A stretch of 58,347 bases of DNA from Myxococcota bacterium (GTDB lineage Bacteria; Myxococcota_A; Polyangia; Polyangiales; Houyiibacteriaceae), in contig JANQQS010000118.1 in assembly GCA_028284955.1 (NCBI GenBank), positions 1 to 58,347 of the forward strand, read 5' to 3'. Under the pieces are notes generated by a model that had not been told where the DNA came from, did no database searches, and was given only the letters and a program-made list of their open reading frames with translations. Both the position numbers and the translations under genes were made by a program. Below, in pieces: positions 38,407 to 46,167 of the stretch; position 1 is the stretch's first letter; each line of letters starts with the position of its first letter.

Positions 38407-39237
38407 ATGACGGCTTCGCGAACGACCGGATCACGCCGGCTTTCTGCATCAACGTTGAACTTTGCGGGCCGAGGCTTCGCAGCGTCGATTTGCGCGGCAT
38501 GTATCCTCGCGGGATCGATAACCGGCTGCTCCACGACTCCGCAGAACGACGTGGCATCGATATTTCGTTCGGACGTCGACGAAGTCATCTTGGAGGTCGA
38601 CTACCAAGAAGGCGCAGCCCCCTTCGTGGGTGACTTTCGGAACGGAACGCAGGTATGGGGACTCACGGAGGACAACGCCAACGCATTGTTTGGCGCGAGC
38701 TCGGCGATGCTCGATATCCCGACCACGCTCGACGACATGGAAGAGATCGAAGTCGCATCCGAGCAAGCGTTTGGCTCAGCGGACATCGTGGAGATCGCCG
38801 AAGCGAATCGCAGCCCACTCAATTCCGACGCTCGGCGCGGAATCTACGTTGTGTTTCTCGATGGTTTTTTTGAGCGAAACGGAACTCCGCAACGACAGGT
38901 TCTTGGCGTGTCGATCAACGGGCGCGGCATTATCGCGATGTTCAAGCCCGTGATCGAAAGCGCGGCGCCTGCGCCTCTGCGTGCGTTCGTCGAGCAATCG
39001 GTATTGATCCACGAGTTCGGCCATGCGGTAGGCCTCGTCAACTCAGGGCTACCACTTACTTCGGACCATCATGACGCGGAAAACGGAGCTCATTGCACCA
39101 ATCGTCAGTGCGTGATGTACCATCAGAACGAAGGCATCTCGGACATTATCGAATTCGCGGTTCGCGTCCGAGAAACCGGGAGCAACGTGCTGTTTGGGGA
39201 GGAGTGTGTAGACGATGCCCTCGCCGCCAGCGACTAG
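38407..39237 (+). CDS. Putative zinc metalloprotease-like lipoprotein
   Basis: 276 residues from ATG 38407. The lipoprotein signal ends at ITGC (Cys41), with Ser at +2. A zinc-binding helix HEFGHAVGL (His202, Glu203, His206) is followed by N-S-G, H-H-D-A-E-N-G-A-H-C and CVMYHQ, whose Met237 could form a Met-turn. The third ligand position of the classic HExxHxxGxxH is Asn rather than His, so the third ligand may come from the downstream His cluster. Probably a cell-surface peptidase of metzincin type; the substrate is unknown. Earlier in-frame starts exist (TTG 38341, GTG 38383) but the chosen one gives the most normal signal peptide. The stop codon lies inside the left arm of the inverted repeat that follows. 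Confidence 0.72.
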   Translation: MTASRTTGSRRLSASTLNFAGRGFAASICAACILAGSITGCSTTPQNDVASIFRSDVDEVILEVDYQEGAAPFVGDFRNGTQVWGLTEDNANALFGASSAMLDIPTTLDDMEEIEVASEQAFGSADIVEIAEANRSPLNSDARRGIYVVFLDGFFERNGTPQRQVLGVSINGRGIIAMFKPVIESAAPAPLRAFVEQSVLIHEFGHAVGLVNSGLPLTSDHHDAENGAHCTNRQCVMYHQNEGISDIIEFAVRVRETGSNVLFGEECVDDALAASD

Positions 39238-39364
39238 AGCGGCGGCCTTTTGGCCAGAGCGCGGCTTTCCTCCCCTGCTCGCTCGGACGAAGCACTATTC
39301 GTGCGTCATCCGAGCTGCGCTGCCGGGGCGCTCGCGCTCTGGCCAAAATTCCGCCGCTCTAGTC
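39232..39364. mobile_element. 133-bp inverted-repeat element (MITE-like)
   Basis: The outer arms 39232-39262 and 39334-39364 are 31 bases long and complementary at 29 positions; each starts GACTAGAGCGGCGG when read inward. An inner hairpin (CTCGGACGAAGCAC, TATTC loop, GTGCGTCATCCGAG) fills most of the middle, so the whole piece can fold as one long cruciform. No gene is inside. The TAG in the left arm is the stop of the protease-like gene, and the TAG in the right arm would stop minus-strand translation. It could be a miniature inverted-repeat element or a bidirectional transcription terminator; target-site duplications cannot be defined from this copy alone. Confidence 0.75.
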
Positions 39365-39577
39365 GATGCGACTTGTGTTGCAGTTGATCAATCTGGTCGC
39401 GGCCACCCGTTCGGGTCGGTCGTTCAGGATCTGATTCGGGCGCGATTCAGGTACGGGTGGAGAGTCGGATTCTGTATCGGTGTCTTGGTCTGTATCGGCG
39501 TCGGTGTCGGCTTCGGATGCAGGGTCTGCGTCTGGCTCGGGTTTGGCGCCAGCACGATGGTCAACGAAGTGCTGGTG
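39365..39577. other. Stretch with minus-strand in-frame extension past a TAG
   Basis: Between the inverted-repeat element and the next gene there is no separate start. Reading the minus strand onward from the TAG at 39580-39578 in the same frame gives 72 more sense codons, rich in Asp and Thr (D-A-D-T-D-Q-D-T-D-T-E-S-D), ending in the TAG of the element's right arm. It may be a former C-terminal tail of the gene at 39578-40135. Confidence 0.5.
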
Positions 39578-40135
39578 CTAGGCGGCGACGGGAAGGCGGA
39601 TGCCTTGGCCGCCGGGAGGCGCGGGGCAATATCTGTTTGCCAGGTCTTCGAGGGCGAGCAGACGGATCAAGACTTTCTCCAATCCAGGGCTGGCTCCCTG
39701 GTGGGCAAATGCCAATTCTTTCGCGATTTTCTGTGCTTTGCCGAGGGTGGAGTCAATGAGAGGGCGGAGCTTCTTGCACAACTTGCGTTTTGCGAGCTCA
39801 TCGTCGTTGTCGGGAGGGCCGCCGTCTAGCTCTGCATTGAGGATATGGTTGAGTTCTTCTTCGATCGCTTCGCTTTGGTTTTTGTTGAGTTTGTCTTTCG
39901 TGTCGTCCAGGAGGTCGCTGGCTTTGATGGGCAAGATCATGCTTCGTAGTCTCGCGCGCTCTTCGGATGATAGTTGCTGGGCCGCGGCGTCGAACTCACT
40001 GCGGGAGACGGTGCGTTTGTTGTTTCCCCATATCACGGTGATGTTGCCGGCGAGATCGGAAACGAGTTTGATGCCGAAGAGTGCGGCAAGCCCGCCAATG
40101 ACTAGCTTCGCGATCCAACCGAGCAGCCATCCCAA
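39578..40135 (-). CDS. Membrane-anchored protein of unknown function (possibly disrupted at both ends)
   Basis: 185 residues from a TTG at 40135, the only usable in-frame start. A hydrophobic segment (3-25) is followed by a helical, charged cytoplasmic or periplasmic domain with E-R-A-R-L-R and E-E-L-N-H-I-L patterns; no family recognised. There is no Shine-Dalgarno sequence. Removing one base in GGGATGG near 40131 would join it in frame to a well-formed lipoprotein signal encoded from ATG 40283, and its TAG is followed in frame by a protein-like Asp-rich tail. The gene may therefore be a decaying lipoprotein gene, or a separate small membrane protein. Confidence 0.5.
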   Translation of the reverse strand: MGWLLGWIAKLVIGGLAALFGIKLVSDLAGNITVIWGNNKRTVSRSEFDAAAQQLSSEERARLRSMILPIKASDLLDDTKDKLNKNQSEAIEEELNHILNAELDGGPPDNDDELAKRKLCKKLRPLIDSTLGKAQKIAKELAFAHQGASPGLEKVLIRLLALEDLANRYCPAPPGGQGIRLPVAA

Positions 40136-40283
40136 CGGGGATGACGCATGGGCCGCACTTCTCTACTTGGGTTTCGTTTGGGTGCGGGGGCGGAACTTCC
40201 GCGGCGCAGCTTGAGGCGAACATCCACAACGCCAAGCCAGCACACACCCGTCGGGCATAACGAGCTAAACCACATTTACGCAT
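39996..40283 (-). pseudogene. Lipoprotein signal frame, possible 5' part of the disrupted gene
   Basis: From ATG 40283 the first 48 codons give an excellent lipoprotein signal (M-R-K-C-G-L-A-R-Y-A-R-R...F-A-S-S-C) and a short Cys-containing linker (V-E-K-C-G-P-C-V-I-P). Beyond that the frame overlaps the gene at 39578-40135 in another register and becomes Arg/His-rich without protein character. A single-base change would fuse the two. Only the first half of this interval looks genuinely coding. Confidence 0.4.
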
Positions 40284-40300
40284 CGCTGCATTTAGCGAGC

Positions 40301-40328
40301 AAAAAACACGCCAAGTCTCTTGGGCGTG
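40301..40328 (-). terminator. Rho-independent terminator of asnS
   Basis: On the minus strand CACGCCCAA, loop GAGA, CTTGGCGTG form a nine-base-pair stem with one G-T or mismatch position, followed directly by TTTTTT. It sits 17 bases after the asnS stop codon. This is the clearest terminator in the window. Confidence 0.88.
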
Positions 40329-40345
40329 GGATGGCGATTTAACCG

Positions 40346-41749
40346 CTAGAATTCAGCCTGGTTGGGGGCGCGAGGGAAGGGAATCACGTCGCGGATGTTG
40401 TCTACGCCGGTGACATACTGCACCAGGCGCTCGAAGCCGAGTCCGAAGCCGGCGTGGGGTACGGTGCCGTAGCGGCGCAAGTCGCGGTACCACCAGTAGT
40501 CGTTTGGATCGAGATTGAGTTCGCGCAGCCGATCGTCGAGCACGGCGAGACGTTCTTCTCGCTGGCTCCCGCCAACGATTTCTCCGATGCCGGGCGCGAG
40601 AATGTCCATCGCCGCGACCGTGCGTCCGTCGTCGTTGACCCGCATGTAGAACGCCTTGATGTCTTTGGGATAGTGGATCACCGCGACGGGCCGACCCACA
40701 ACCTTTTCGGTCAGATGGCGTTCATGCTCCGACTGCAAGTCGGACCCCCATTGCACGGGGAACTCAAACTTCTTTTTGGCTCGCGACAATTGTTCGACTA
40801 CGTCGCCATACTCCATCACTTCGAAATCCGACTGCACGAGGTGCTCGAGCCGCGCCACGCATCCTTTGTCCACGAAGCGGTCGAAAAACTGGAGGTCTTT
40901 TTGACGCTCGTCGAGCGCCGCGCGTACGACGTATTTCAGAAAACGCTCAGCCAGCGCCACGTCGTCATGCAGATCGGCAAACGCGAGCTCTGGCTCGACC
41001 ATCCAGAACTCGGCCAGGTGGCGGCGCGTGTTCGAGTTTTCGGCGCGAAACGTGGGGCCAAATGTGTAGACGCGGCTCATCGCGAGGCAAAACGTTTCGA
41101 CGTTCAGTTGGCCCGAGACGGTGAGATGCGTTTCGCGGCCAAAAAAATCTTGGCCGAAGTTTACCGAACCATCCTCATTGCGGGGGAGGTTTGCCAAATC
41201 CAGCGTCGATACCCGAAACATTTCGCCCGCGCCTTCGCAATCGTTGGCGGTGATGATGGGGGTATGAATCCAGTAGAAGCCCCGCTCGTGAAAAAAGCGG
41301 TGAATCGCCTGGGCGAGCGTGTTGCGGACTCGGGTCACCGCACCGATTAGGTTGGTGCGGGGTCGAAGGTGCGCCACGTCGCGCAGATACTCGGGAGAAT
41401 GGCGTTTCGCTTGCATCGGATAGGTATCAGGGTCTTCGACCCATCCCACCACGCTGACTTTGTCGGCCTGCAGTTCAACACGCTGTCCTTTGGCCGGCGA
41501 TTCGCAGAGCTCGCCGTGCGCCTCGATGGCGCATCCAGTGGTGATTTTGCGAATGACCGATTCGTAGTCGTCGAGCTCGGCCGAAGCGATGATCTGCAAA
41601 GGGTCTATCGATGATCCGTCGAGTACGTGGATGAAGGAAAGCCCTGCCTTGGAATCTCGCCTCGTGCGCACCCAACCGCGAACGACAACTCGGTCCCCAG
41701 CCTCGGCTTTGCCGTCCAGCAAGTCGGCGATTCGTAGCGGCAGGTCCAT
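40346..41749 (-). CDS. asnS: Asparagine-tRNA ligase
   Basis: 467 residues, typical of bacterial asparaginyl-tRNA synthetase rather than the longer bacterial aspartyl enzyme. An N-terminal OB-fold anticodon-binding domain ([13 protein letters not shown]) is followed by the class IIb catalytic core: motif 2 [20 protein letters not shown] and motif 3 [13 protein letters not shown] near the C-terminus. It charges tRNA-Asn with asparagine. The ATG is preceded by no strong Shine-Dalgarno. It lies 37 bases downstream of a small membrane protein gene on the same strand and may be the last gene of the operon that begins with the kinase at 49410; a strong terminator follows it. Confidence 0.97.
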   Translation of the reverse strand: MDLPLRIADLLDGKAEAGDRVVVRGWVRTRRDSKAGLSFIHVLDGSSIDPLQIIASAELDDYESVIRKITTGCAIEAHGELCESPAKGQRVELQADKVSVVGWVEDPDTYPMQAKRHSPEYLRDVAHLRPRTNLIGAVTRVRNTLAQAIHRFFHERGFYWIHTPIITANDCEGAGEMFRVSTLDLANLPRNEDGSVNFGQDFFGRETHLTVSGQLNVETFCLAMSRVYTFGPTFRAENSNTRRHLAEFWMVEPELAFADLHDDVALAERFLKYVVRAALDERQKDLQFFDRFVDKGCVARLEHLVQSDFEVMEYGDVVEQLSRAKKKFEFPVQWGSDLQSEHERHLTEKVVGRPVAVIHYPKDIKAFYMRVNDDGRTVAAMDILAPGIGEIVGGSQREERLAVLDDRLRELNLDPNDYWWYRDLRRYGTVPHAGFGLGFERLVQYVTGVDNIRDVIPFPRAPNQAEF

Positions 41750-41786
41750 ATCTGCAGAATGTAGCGAGCAATCGCTCGCGCGTCTT

Positions 41787-42179
41787 CTATTCCCGGCAGT
41801 TGCGCGCGTATTTTTGGTGGGTCGGCGAGGCGCCAGGAGCTGCGACGCACGTATTGGTTAGGGTCACGGCGGCGACTTCGGGTCGTTCGCATCGATGTTT
41901 GAGAAACGCTTCGATGACGGGGCGTCGATTTCTTTCGATCGTGTTGATCCATGCGCGATGCAATGTCTCGTTCAGGGCCACCCGGCGCTCCGGGAAACGA
42001 GCGTCCATATCCAGCCGTTCGTGTACATCGGTGCGGCATCGTTCGAGCCGGACCGATGAAAACATGCGCCACGCGAAGCGTTCATCATAGCGATCGTCGC
42101 GCAGGTAGTACGAGAGCGGGATGGCCACTTGGAGCGCCAGAAACACCGCGCAGATGAACAGAACTCGACGCTCGATCAT
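41787..42179 (-). CDS. Small membrane-anchored protein with a gamma-carboxylase-like segment
   Basis: 130 residues. One N-terminal membrane helix (about 5-22) is followed by [17 protein letters not shown] and a charged exterior part with a C-terminal P-T-H-Q-K tail. The block from the helix to F-A-W-R-M resembles the stretch LP-x-R then F-S-W-R-M found in vitamin K-dependent gamma-carboxylase/HTTM relatives, so it may be a short offshoot of that family; this is inference from a short match. ATG 42179 is preferred over 42197 because AAGGAG lies six bases upstream. It sits 29 bases after the MopE-motif lipoprotein gene at 42209. Confidence 0.68.
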   Translation of the reverse strand: MIERRVLFICAVFLALQVAIPLSYYLRDDRYDERFAWRMFSSVRLERCRTDVHERLDMDARFPERRVALNETLHRAWINTIERNRRPVIEAFLKHRCERPEVAAVTLTNTCVAAPGASPTHQKYARNCRE

Positions 42180-42208
42180 CGCGGGCTCCTTGGTCATATC
42201 TGGCTCTA

Positions 42209-44173
42209 CTAGAGAAAACGTCCTGCCGGGGCGCTTTGCCGAGCGGTTCGACCGAGCAGGCCGCGAACGCCGTCTAAGCCTTCATACACGAGCTCGACGG
42301 TGCTGTCGCGTCCTACCACGCTTGGCGAGCGGACGCCGAGCCGATCGAAGCCGCTGCTCGACGCCTCCAAGACGGGGTCGCCGCTATTGAGCGGGCGCCA
42401 GAAGACCAGCTCGTCGGAGGCGAGCGCGCCGATACTCCAGCGCGTTCCTCGTCGCAGCGAGTAGTAGAGTTGGTACGCGCCGCCGCGAACCATCAGCGAG
42501 GGATCATCGACCTCGTCGATCTCTGCCAGGTTGATGGACTCGAGCGCGAGCGCGCTTTCGAGATCGATGCGTGTAACTTCTCCCCACGTGACTCCTCGGT
42601 CGGTGGATTGGAACGCACGGAGTTCGATATTTCCTTCGTTCGTCATCACCGACGCGACCATGACCCAAAACCCACTTGGATGAATCGTGACGCCGGGGCT
42701 TCCAAAGCTGCTTACCTGATAGTCAGCGGGCGCGAGCGCGGGCGCGTCGTCATCCACAAACGTTGCTGCCGACGCGGCGGCGACGGCGCGTCCGATGCTT
42801 CGTTCGCCCGCGTTCGATTCGCCTACATAAAATACCACCCACTGATTGTTTTCTTCGTCCCATACGAGTTCGGGGTCGCTGATTTTTCGCTCGTTCCACG
42901 GCGCCGAGCCCGAGAGCGCGGGCGCATCGACATCGGTGGTGGTTTGAAATTCGATCGGCGAACCATCGCGGGAGCGCGCGAGCCAAATGCCGTTCGCGCG
43001 TTCAAATGCGACCGCCGCGCGGCCCGTTCCATCATACGCGAGCGAAGGCGATTCGGCGTCTTCGATCGCGGCGGGCATGTTCTGATTGGTCAGCAACGCG
43101 AGCTCCTCGCGTTCGGCCCAGCCGCCGGGGATATCGCAGAGGCTTGTCTGTACGGTCACTTGCCGCAGCCGGGCGCCGGGTGGGGTGCCCGGTGTGGGGG
43201 TGCGGGAGTGCCCGTGGAGCACCACGCGGGCGACGCCCGTCGCTTCGAACGGAACGCGAATCACCTCGTTGCCGTCGCGAAACGCGCTCACCTCGCCCGA
43301 AGGGCGCGCGACGAGCTGCCAATTTTCGGTTTCGGTCACCGGCCATCGCATCACCACTGAGCCAGCGACCGAAAAAGTCATCTCTTGTCGCGACCCGGAG
43401 AGCAAGAGCTGCGCAACGGCCCGAATGCGGGTTTCGAGTTCGGTCGTGTCCTGGGTCGAGAGCGAGACACCTGCGCTCTCCAAACAGCCCGTGCCGCAGT
43501 TTTCAGCCGGCACAAACGTGGCTTGAACCGCGATGCGCTGTTCCTTGAGGTTCAACCCATCCGAAATGATGGCGCCCGTCTGACCGGTTGCGTCACCACC
43601 CAGCGAAAGAAGCCCGTCTCGAACAAAGGGAAGCGGGTCGCCGAACTCGCTCGCGGAGATCGTTTGGTTTGCCAGGCAGTCCGTGAGCGACATGCCTTCG
43701 CATCCCGAAAACGTGATCGCTATCTGTGAGGCTAGCGTGCAACAATCGCCATCGCCCACGCAGCACGAACCGAGCGCCTTACAGCTCGAATCTTGGCAAT
43801 CGAGTGCGCCGTCGCCATTGTTGTCGAGGTTGTCGTAGCAAGCGCGGGCCGAATCGGTGCCTTCGCCCTGCGTTACAACGCCCGGAGCGTCGCTGCTGTT
43901 GCCAGCGCGGAGGCCGGCGTCTTCATTCGCATCTTCGAACCCGCCATTCGTGGCGGTTCCTGCGTCGTCGGTGGCTTCGCTTGAAAAATCCCCGAAATCG
44001 TCGCCGCAGGCCGACGCGCCGAGGGCCAGCACGATCGTGGCCAGAGCGATCTTGGCGGGCGCGATCGTGGCCAGTGCGATCATGGCCGGGGCGACGCCAG
44101 CATGTCTGCTCCCCATCTTCCTCGTCGCCCAACGTGTTCCGATCACCATGCTTCGGCCTTTCGCTCCGCTCAT
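42209..44173 (-). CDS. MopE-motif lipoprotein with glycoside-hydrolase-like propeller (copy 2)
   Basis: 654 residues. A long signal region reaches a lipobox A-S-A-C (Cys56) followed by GDD. Its hydrophobic core is translated from five 15-bp repeats. A CYDNLDNNGDGALDCQDSSC motif resembles the MopE-type metal-binding repeat. A jelly-roll-like middle domain (about 165-340) leads to a C-terminal region with D-P-E-L-V-W, Y-V-G-E-S-N and D-P-S-L-M-V-R-G-G-A-Y-Q-L-Y-Y-S, reminiscent of five-bladed GH43/GH32-type propellers. It may bind or cleave surface carbohydrate. ATG 44173 overlaps the stop of the upstream paralogue (ATGA), implying coupled translation; internal ATGs at 44116 or 44083 would also leave a usable signal. 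Confidence 0.82.
   Translation of the reverse strand: MSGAKGRSMVIGTRWATRKMGSRHAGVAPAMIALATIAPAKIALATIVLALGASACGDDFGDFSSEATDDAGTATNGGFEDANEDAGLRAGNSSDAPGVVTQGEGTDSARACYDNLDNNGDGALDCQDSSCKALGSCCVGDGDCCTLASQIAITFSGCEGMSLTDCLANQTISASEFGDPLPFVRDGLLSLGGDATGQTGAIISDGLNLKEQRIAVQATFVPAENCGTGCLESAGVSLSTQDTTELETRIRAVAQLLLSGSRQEMTFSVAGSVVMRWPVTETENWQLVARPSGEVSAFRDGNEVIRVPFEATGVARVVLHGHSRTPTPGTPPGARLRQVTVQTSLCDIPGGWAEREELALLTNQNMPAAIEDAESPSLAYDGTGRAAVAFERANGIWLARSRDGSPIEFQTTTDVDAPALSGSAPWNERKISDPELVWDEENNQWVVFYVGESNAGERSIGRAVAAASAATFVDDDAPALAPADYQVSSFGSPGVTIHPSGFWVMVASVMTNEGNIELRAFQSTDRGVTWGEVTRIDLESALALESINLAEIDEVDDPSLMVRGGAYQLYYSLRRGTRWSIGALASDELVFWRPLNSGDPVLEASSSGFDRLGVRSPSVVGRDSTVELVYEGLDGVRGLLGRTARQSAPAGRFL
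44025..44099. repeat. 15-bp tandem repeat, 5 units, encoding a signal-peptide core
   Basis: Units such as GCCAGCACGATCGTG, GCCAGAGCGATCTTG and GCCAGTGCGATCATG tile 44025-44099 with exact 15-bp period. On the minus strand they encode APAMI, ALATI, APAKI, ALATI and VLALG-type pentads, which make up the entire hydrophobic region of the lipoprotein signal peptide. Confidence 0.9.
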
Positions 44174-46167
44174 GGAAGCCGCAAAAACTGCTCGAGCGGC
44201 ACCAGTTCGTAGCTCGTTGCAGAATTTGTATTCACGCGCCGTGCCACCACGAATCGAAGCGTCGAATTCTGCTCCGCATCGCGCACCACGGCGAGGCTAT
44301 GCAGAGGGCAGTCGTCTCCCGGGCAGCCGCCAAATGCGGCAGCGTTTGCGCGAAGTACAGGGTTTCCAGGATAGGGCTCGAGGGCAGGGAGCGAAGCGAT
44401 CGGGCTTTCGGCTTGCGCTTGGGCGAAGGAGAAGGACGTTTCCCCGGCGCGGCTTCGTGAGACAAACCACAGGCGGAGGGTGGCGGTGTTGTCGCGGGTC
44501 TCCACCAGCGCTTCCGGTCCGCGCACGCCTCCTTCGGCGAACGCGCCAATCTGATCGCCGCGGATCACGATCTGGTGGCGGTCGGGATCGACGGTCCAGT
44601 CGGCCGCTGCGAATATCGCGTGAATCTCGCTCGGCTGACCGAGTCGTTCGCAGGTAAAGAACACCCAGTAGCCCGTGTCGTCGCCGGCCGGAACCGCGCT
44701 CGGATCACGCAGCGACCGGCAGTCTCCAGGCACTTGGGCCCGCTGCACCAGCGGCATCGAGCTCATGACGGCGGTAGCGGGCGCGAAGGGCACCGATGCC
44801 GCCACGTGAATATCGAAGCAGTCGGTGCAGGTGGAGGCGTCTACCTCGCGGGCGAAGGTCAAACTGAGCGCCGAGAGCATGCTCCCGGAGTTCAGCCGCG
44901 CGAGAAGATGGGGCTCCCGTAGGCTGACCAAGCCGTCCGGGCAGGGGGCAACCAGGCAGCTTGGGGGGTCGTCGCCAAGCTTCGGATCATCGCCCCCCGT
45001 CCAGGGCACGCTGTCCCACACTGTGGTCTGCGCGTGTCCTAGCGCGTATCCGATGCGCGCGCTGTTGCCGAGGTCAGGGTCGACATCGGTCGATTCGACC
45101 ATCAAATCCCAGCGCACCGCGGAGCCGCTGAGCGAGCTCACCAGCGTTGGTGCGCCGAGCCCCTCCGCGCTCCAGGTGTCCGAAAAGCCCAAATCGGACG
45201 ATCCCGACATCAATGTCCGGCTGCCGACCGCGGGGCGCTGAAACTGGCTCGGATTGACACACCGTTTGGTGTCGACCTCGAATTCACCGACGTGGGCCGA
45301 TTCGCCGACTCCTTCGATGGCTACCCGCAGGCCGGCCACCCCTTCGCAGCCAGGCGATTCGAGCAGCAGTTGGTCTTGGTCGGTGAACGCGAATTCGTCG
45401 AGCACGGAGACGGTTTGATCGCCGCCCCCGATCGCGCGAAACGAAATGCTGGCCAGCAACGTGGGGCGGCCTCCACTACGGAGGCCGGGCGCGATCTGCA
45501 CCGTGAACTCGTGCTCGAGGAGGGGCGTGAGCGTCAGCGCAGGCGTGGGCACGACATCGTTTCCGCGGGTGACGCGCAGCTGGCCGTTGGGCGCGATTTC
45601 GATCGCCAGCTCACGCAAGAGCGATGCGCCCGACTGCATATTCGTCACCGGGGTCCATACGATGGCGGTGTATTCGCGGCAGTCGTCGTCGCAGCTCCGG
45701 TTGCCTTGCGGCGTGATTCGAAATCTGAGTTCTGCGCCGGTCGCGAGGGGGATGCACTCGCGCGCGATGATCGATCGCGGAACGTCATCTGGCTCGAACT
45801 CAACCAGCATCGTTTGCTCGCTATTGCGTCGTGGCAACGCGGCACTGGGGGCGCTCAGCCATTGCTCGTTCAGCGTGGTGCGATCCCATTCGGCGGCGAA
45901 AAAACCTTTTTGGCCTTCTGCGCAGCATTCAGGTTGCGCGATGCAATCAAAATCTGCGCAGTCGGTGAGCTGGTCGCCATCGTCGTCGATGCCGTTCTGG
46001 CAGTTTTGCTCGCCCACGGGGCCGCCGTCGGGACCGCCGTCGCCCGGTCCCCCATCGGGCATCGCATCGAGCCCTCCGTCGTTGGGAATCAAATCTCGGT
46101 CCGGCGCATTAAAAATACTGCAGCCCGTCCACCACAAAGAGAGCCCGCAAAACAGCAAGGCTCTCAT
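44170..46167 (-). CDS. MopE-motif lipoprotein with glycoside-hydrolase-like propeller (copy 1)
   Basis: 665 residues. The lipobox is W-T-G-C (Cys16). A Gly/Asp/Pro-rich linker (M-P-D-G-G-P-G-D-G-G-P) precedes a MopE-like motif CQNGIDDDGDQLTDCADFDC. A lectin-like middle domain and a C-terminal propeller-like half with D-P-S-A-V-P-A-G-D-D-T-G-Y-W-V-F and R-G-P-E-A-L-V motifs follow. Same architecture as the next gene, so a tandem duplication. ATG 46167 overlaps the stop of the PEGA gene (ATGA), and AGGTGG lies five bases upstream. The Shine-Dalgarno and start codon lie in a worn copy of the 15-bp repeat that ends the upstream gene. Confidence 0.82.
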   Translation of the reverse strand: MRALLFCGLSLWWTGCSIFNAPDRDLIPNDGGLDAMPDGGPGDGGPDGGPVGEQNCQNGIDDDGDQLTDCADFDCIAQPECCAEGQKGFFAAEWDRTTLNEQWLSAPSAALPRRNSEQTMLVEFEPDDVPRSIIARECIPLATGAELRFRITPQGNRSCDDDCREYTAIVWTPVTNMQSGASLLRELAIEIAPNGQLRVTRGNDVVPTPALTLTPLLEHEFTVQIAPGLRSGGRPTLLASISFRAIGGGDQTVSVLDEFAFTDQDQLLLESPGCEGVAGLRVAIEGVGESAHVGEFEVDTKRCVNPSQFQRPAVGSRTLMSGSSDLGFSDTWSAEGLGAPTLVSSLSGSAVRWDLMVESTDVDPDLGNSARIGYALGHAQTTVWDSVPWTGGDDPKLGDDPPSCLVAPCPDGLVSLREPHLLARLNSGSMLSALSLTFAREVDASTCTDCFDIHVAASVPFAPATAVMSSMPLVQRAQVPGDCRSLRDPSAVPAGDDTGYWVFFTCERLGQPSEIHAIFAAADWTVDPDRHQIVIRGDQIGAFAEGGVRGPEALVETRDNTATLRLWFVSRSRAGETSFSFAQAQAESPIASLPALEPYPGNPVLRANAAAFGGCPGDDCPLHSLAVVRDAEQNSTLRFVVARRVNTNSATSYELVPLEQFLRLP

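Noticed and set aside
40454-41350. 298-codon plus-strand frame
   Set aside because: Antisense shadow of asnS.
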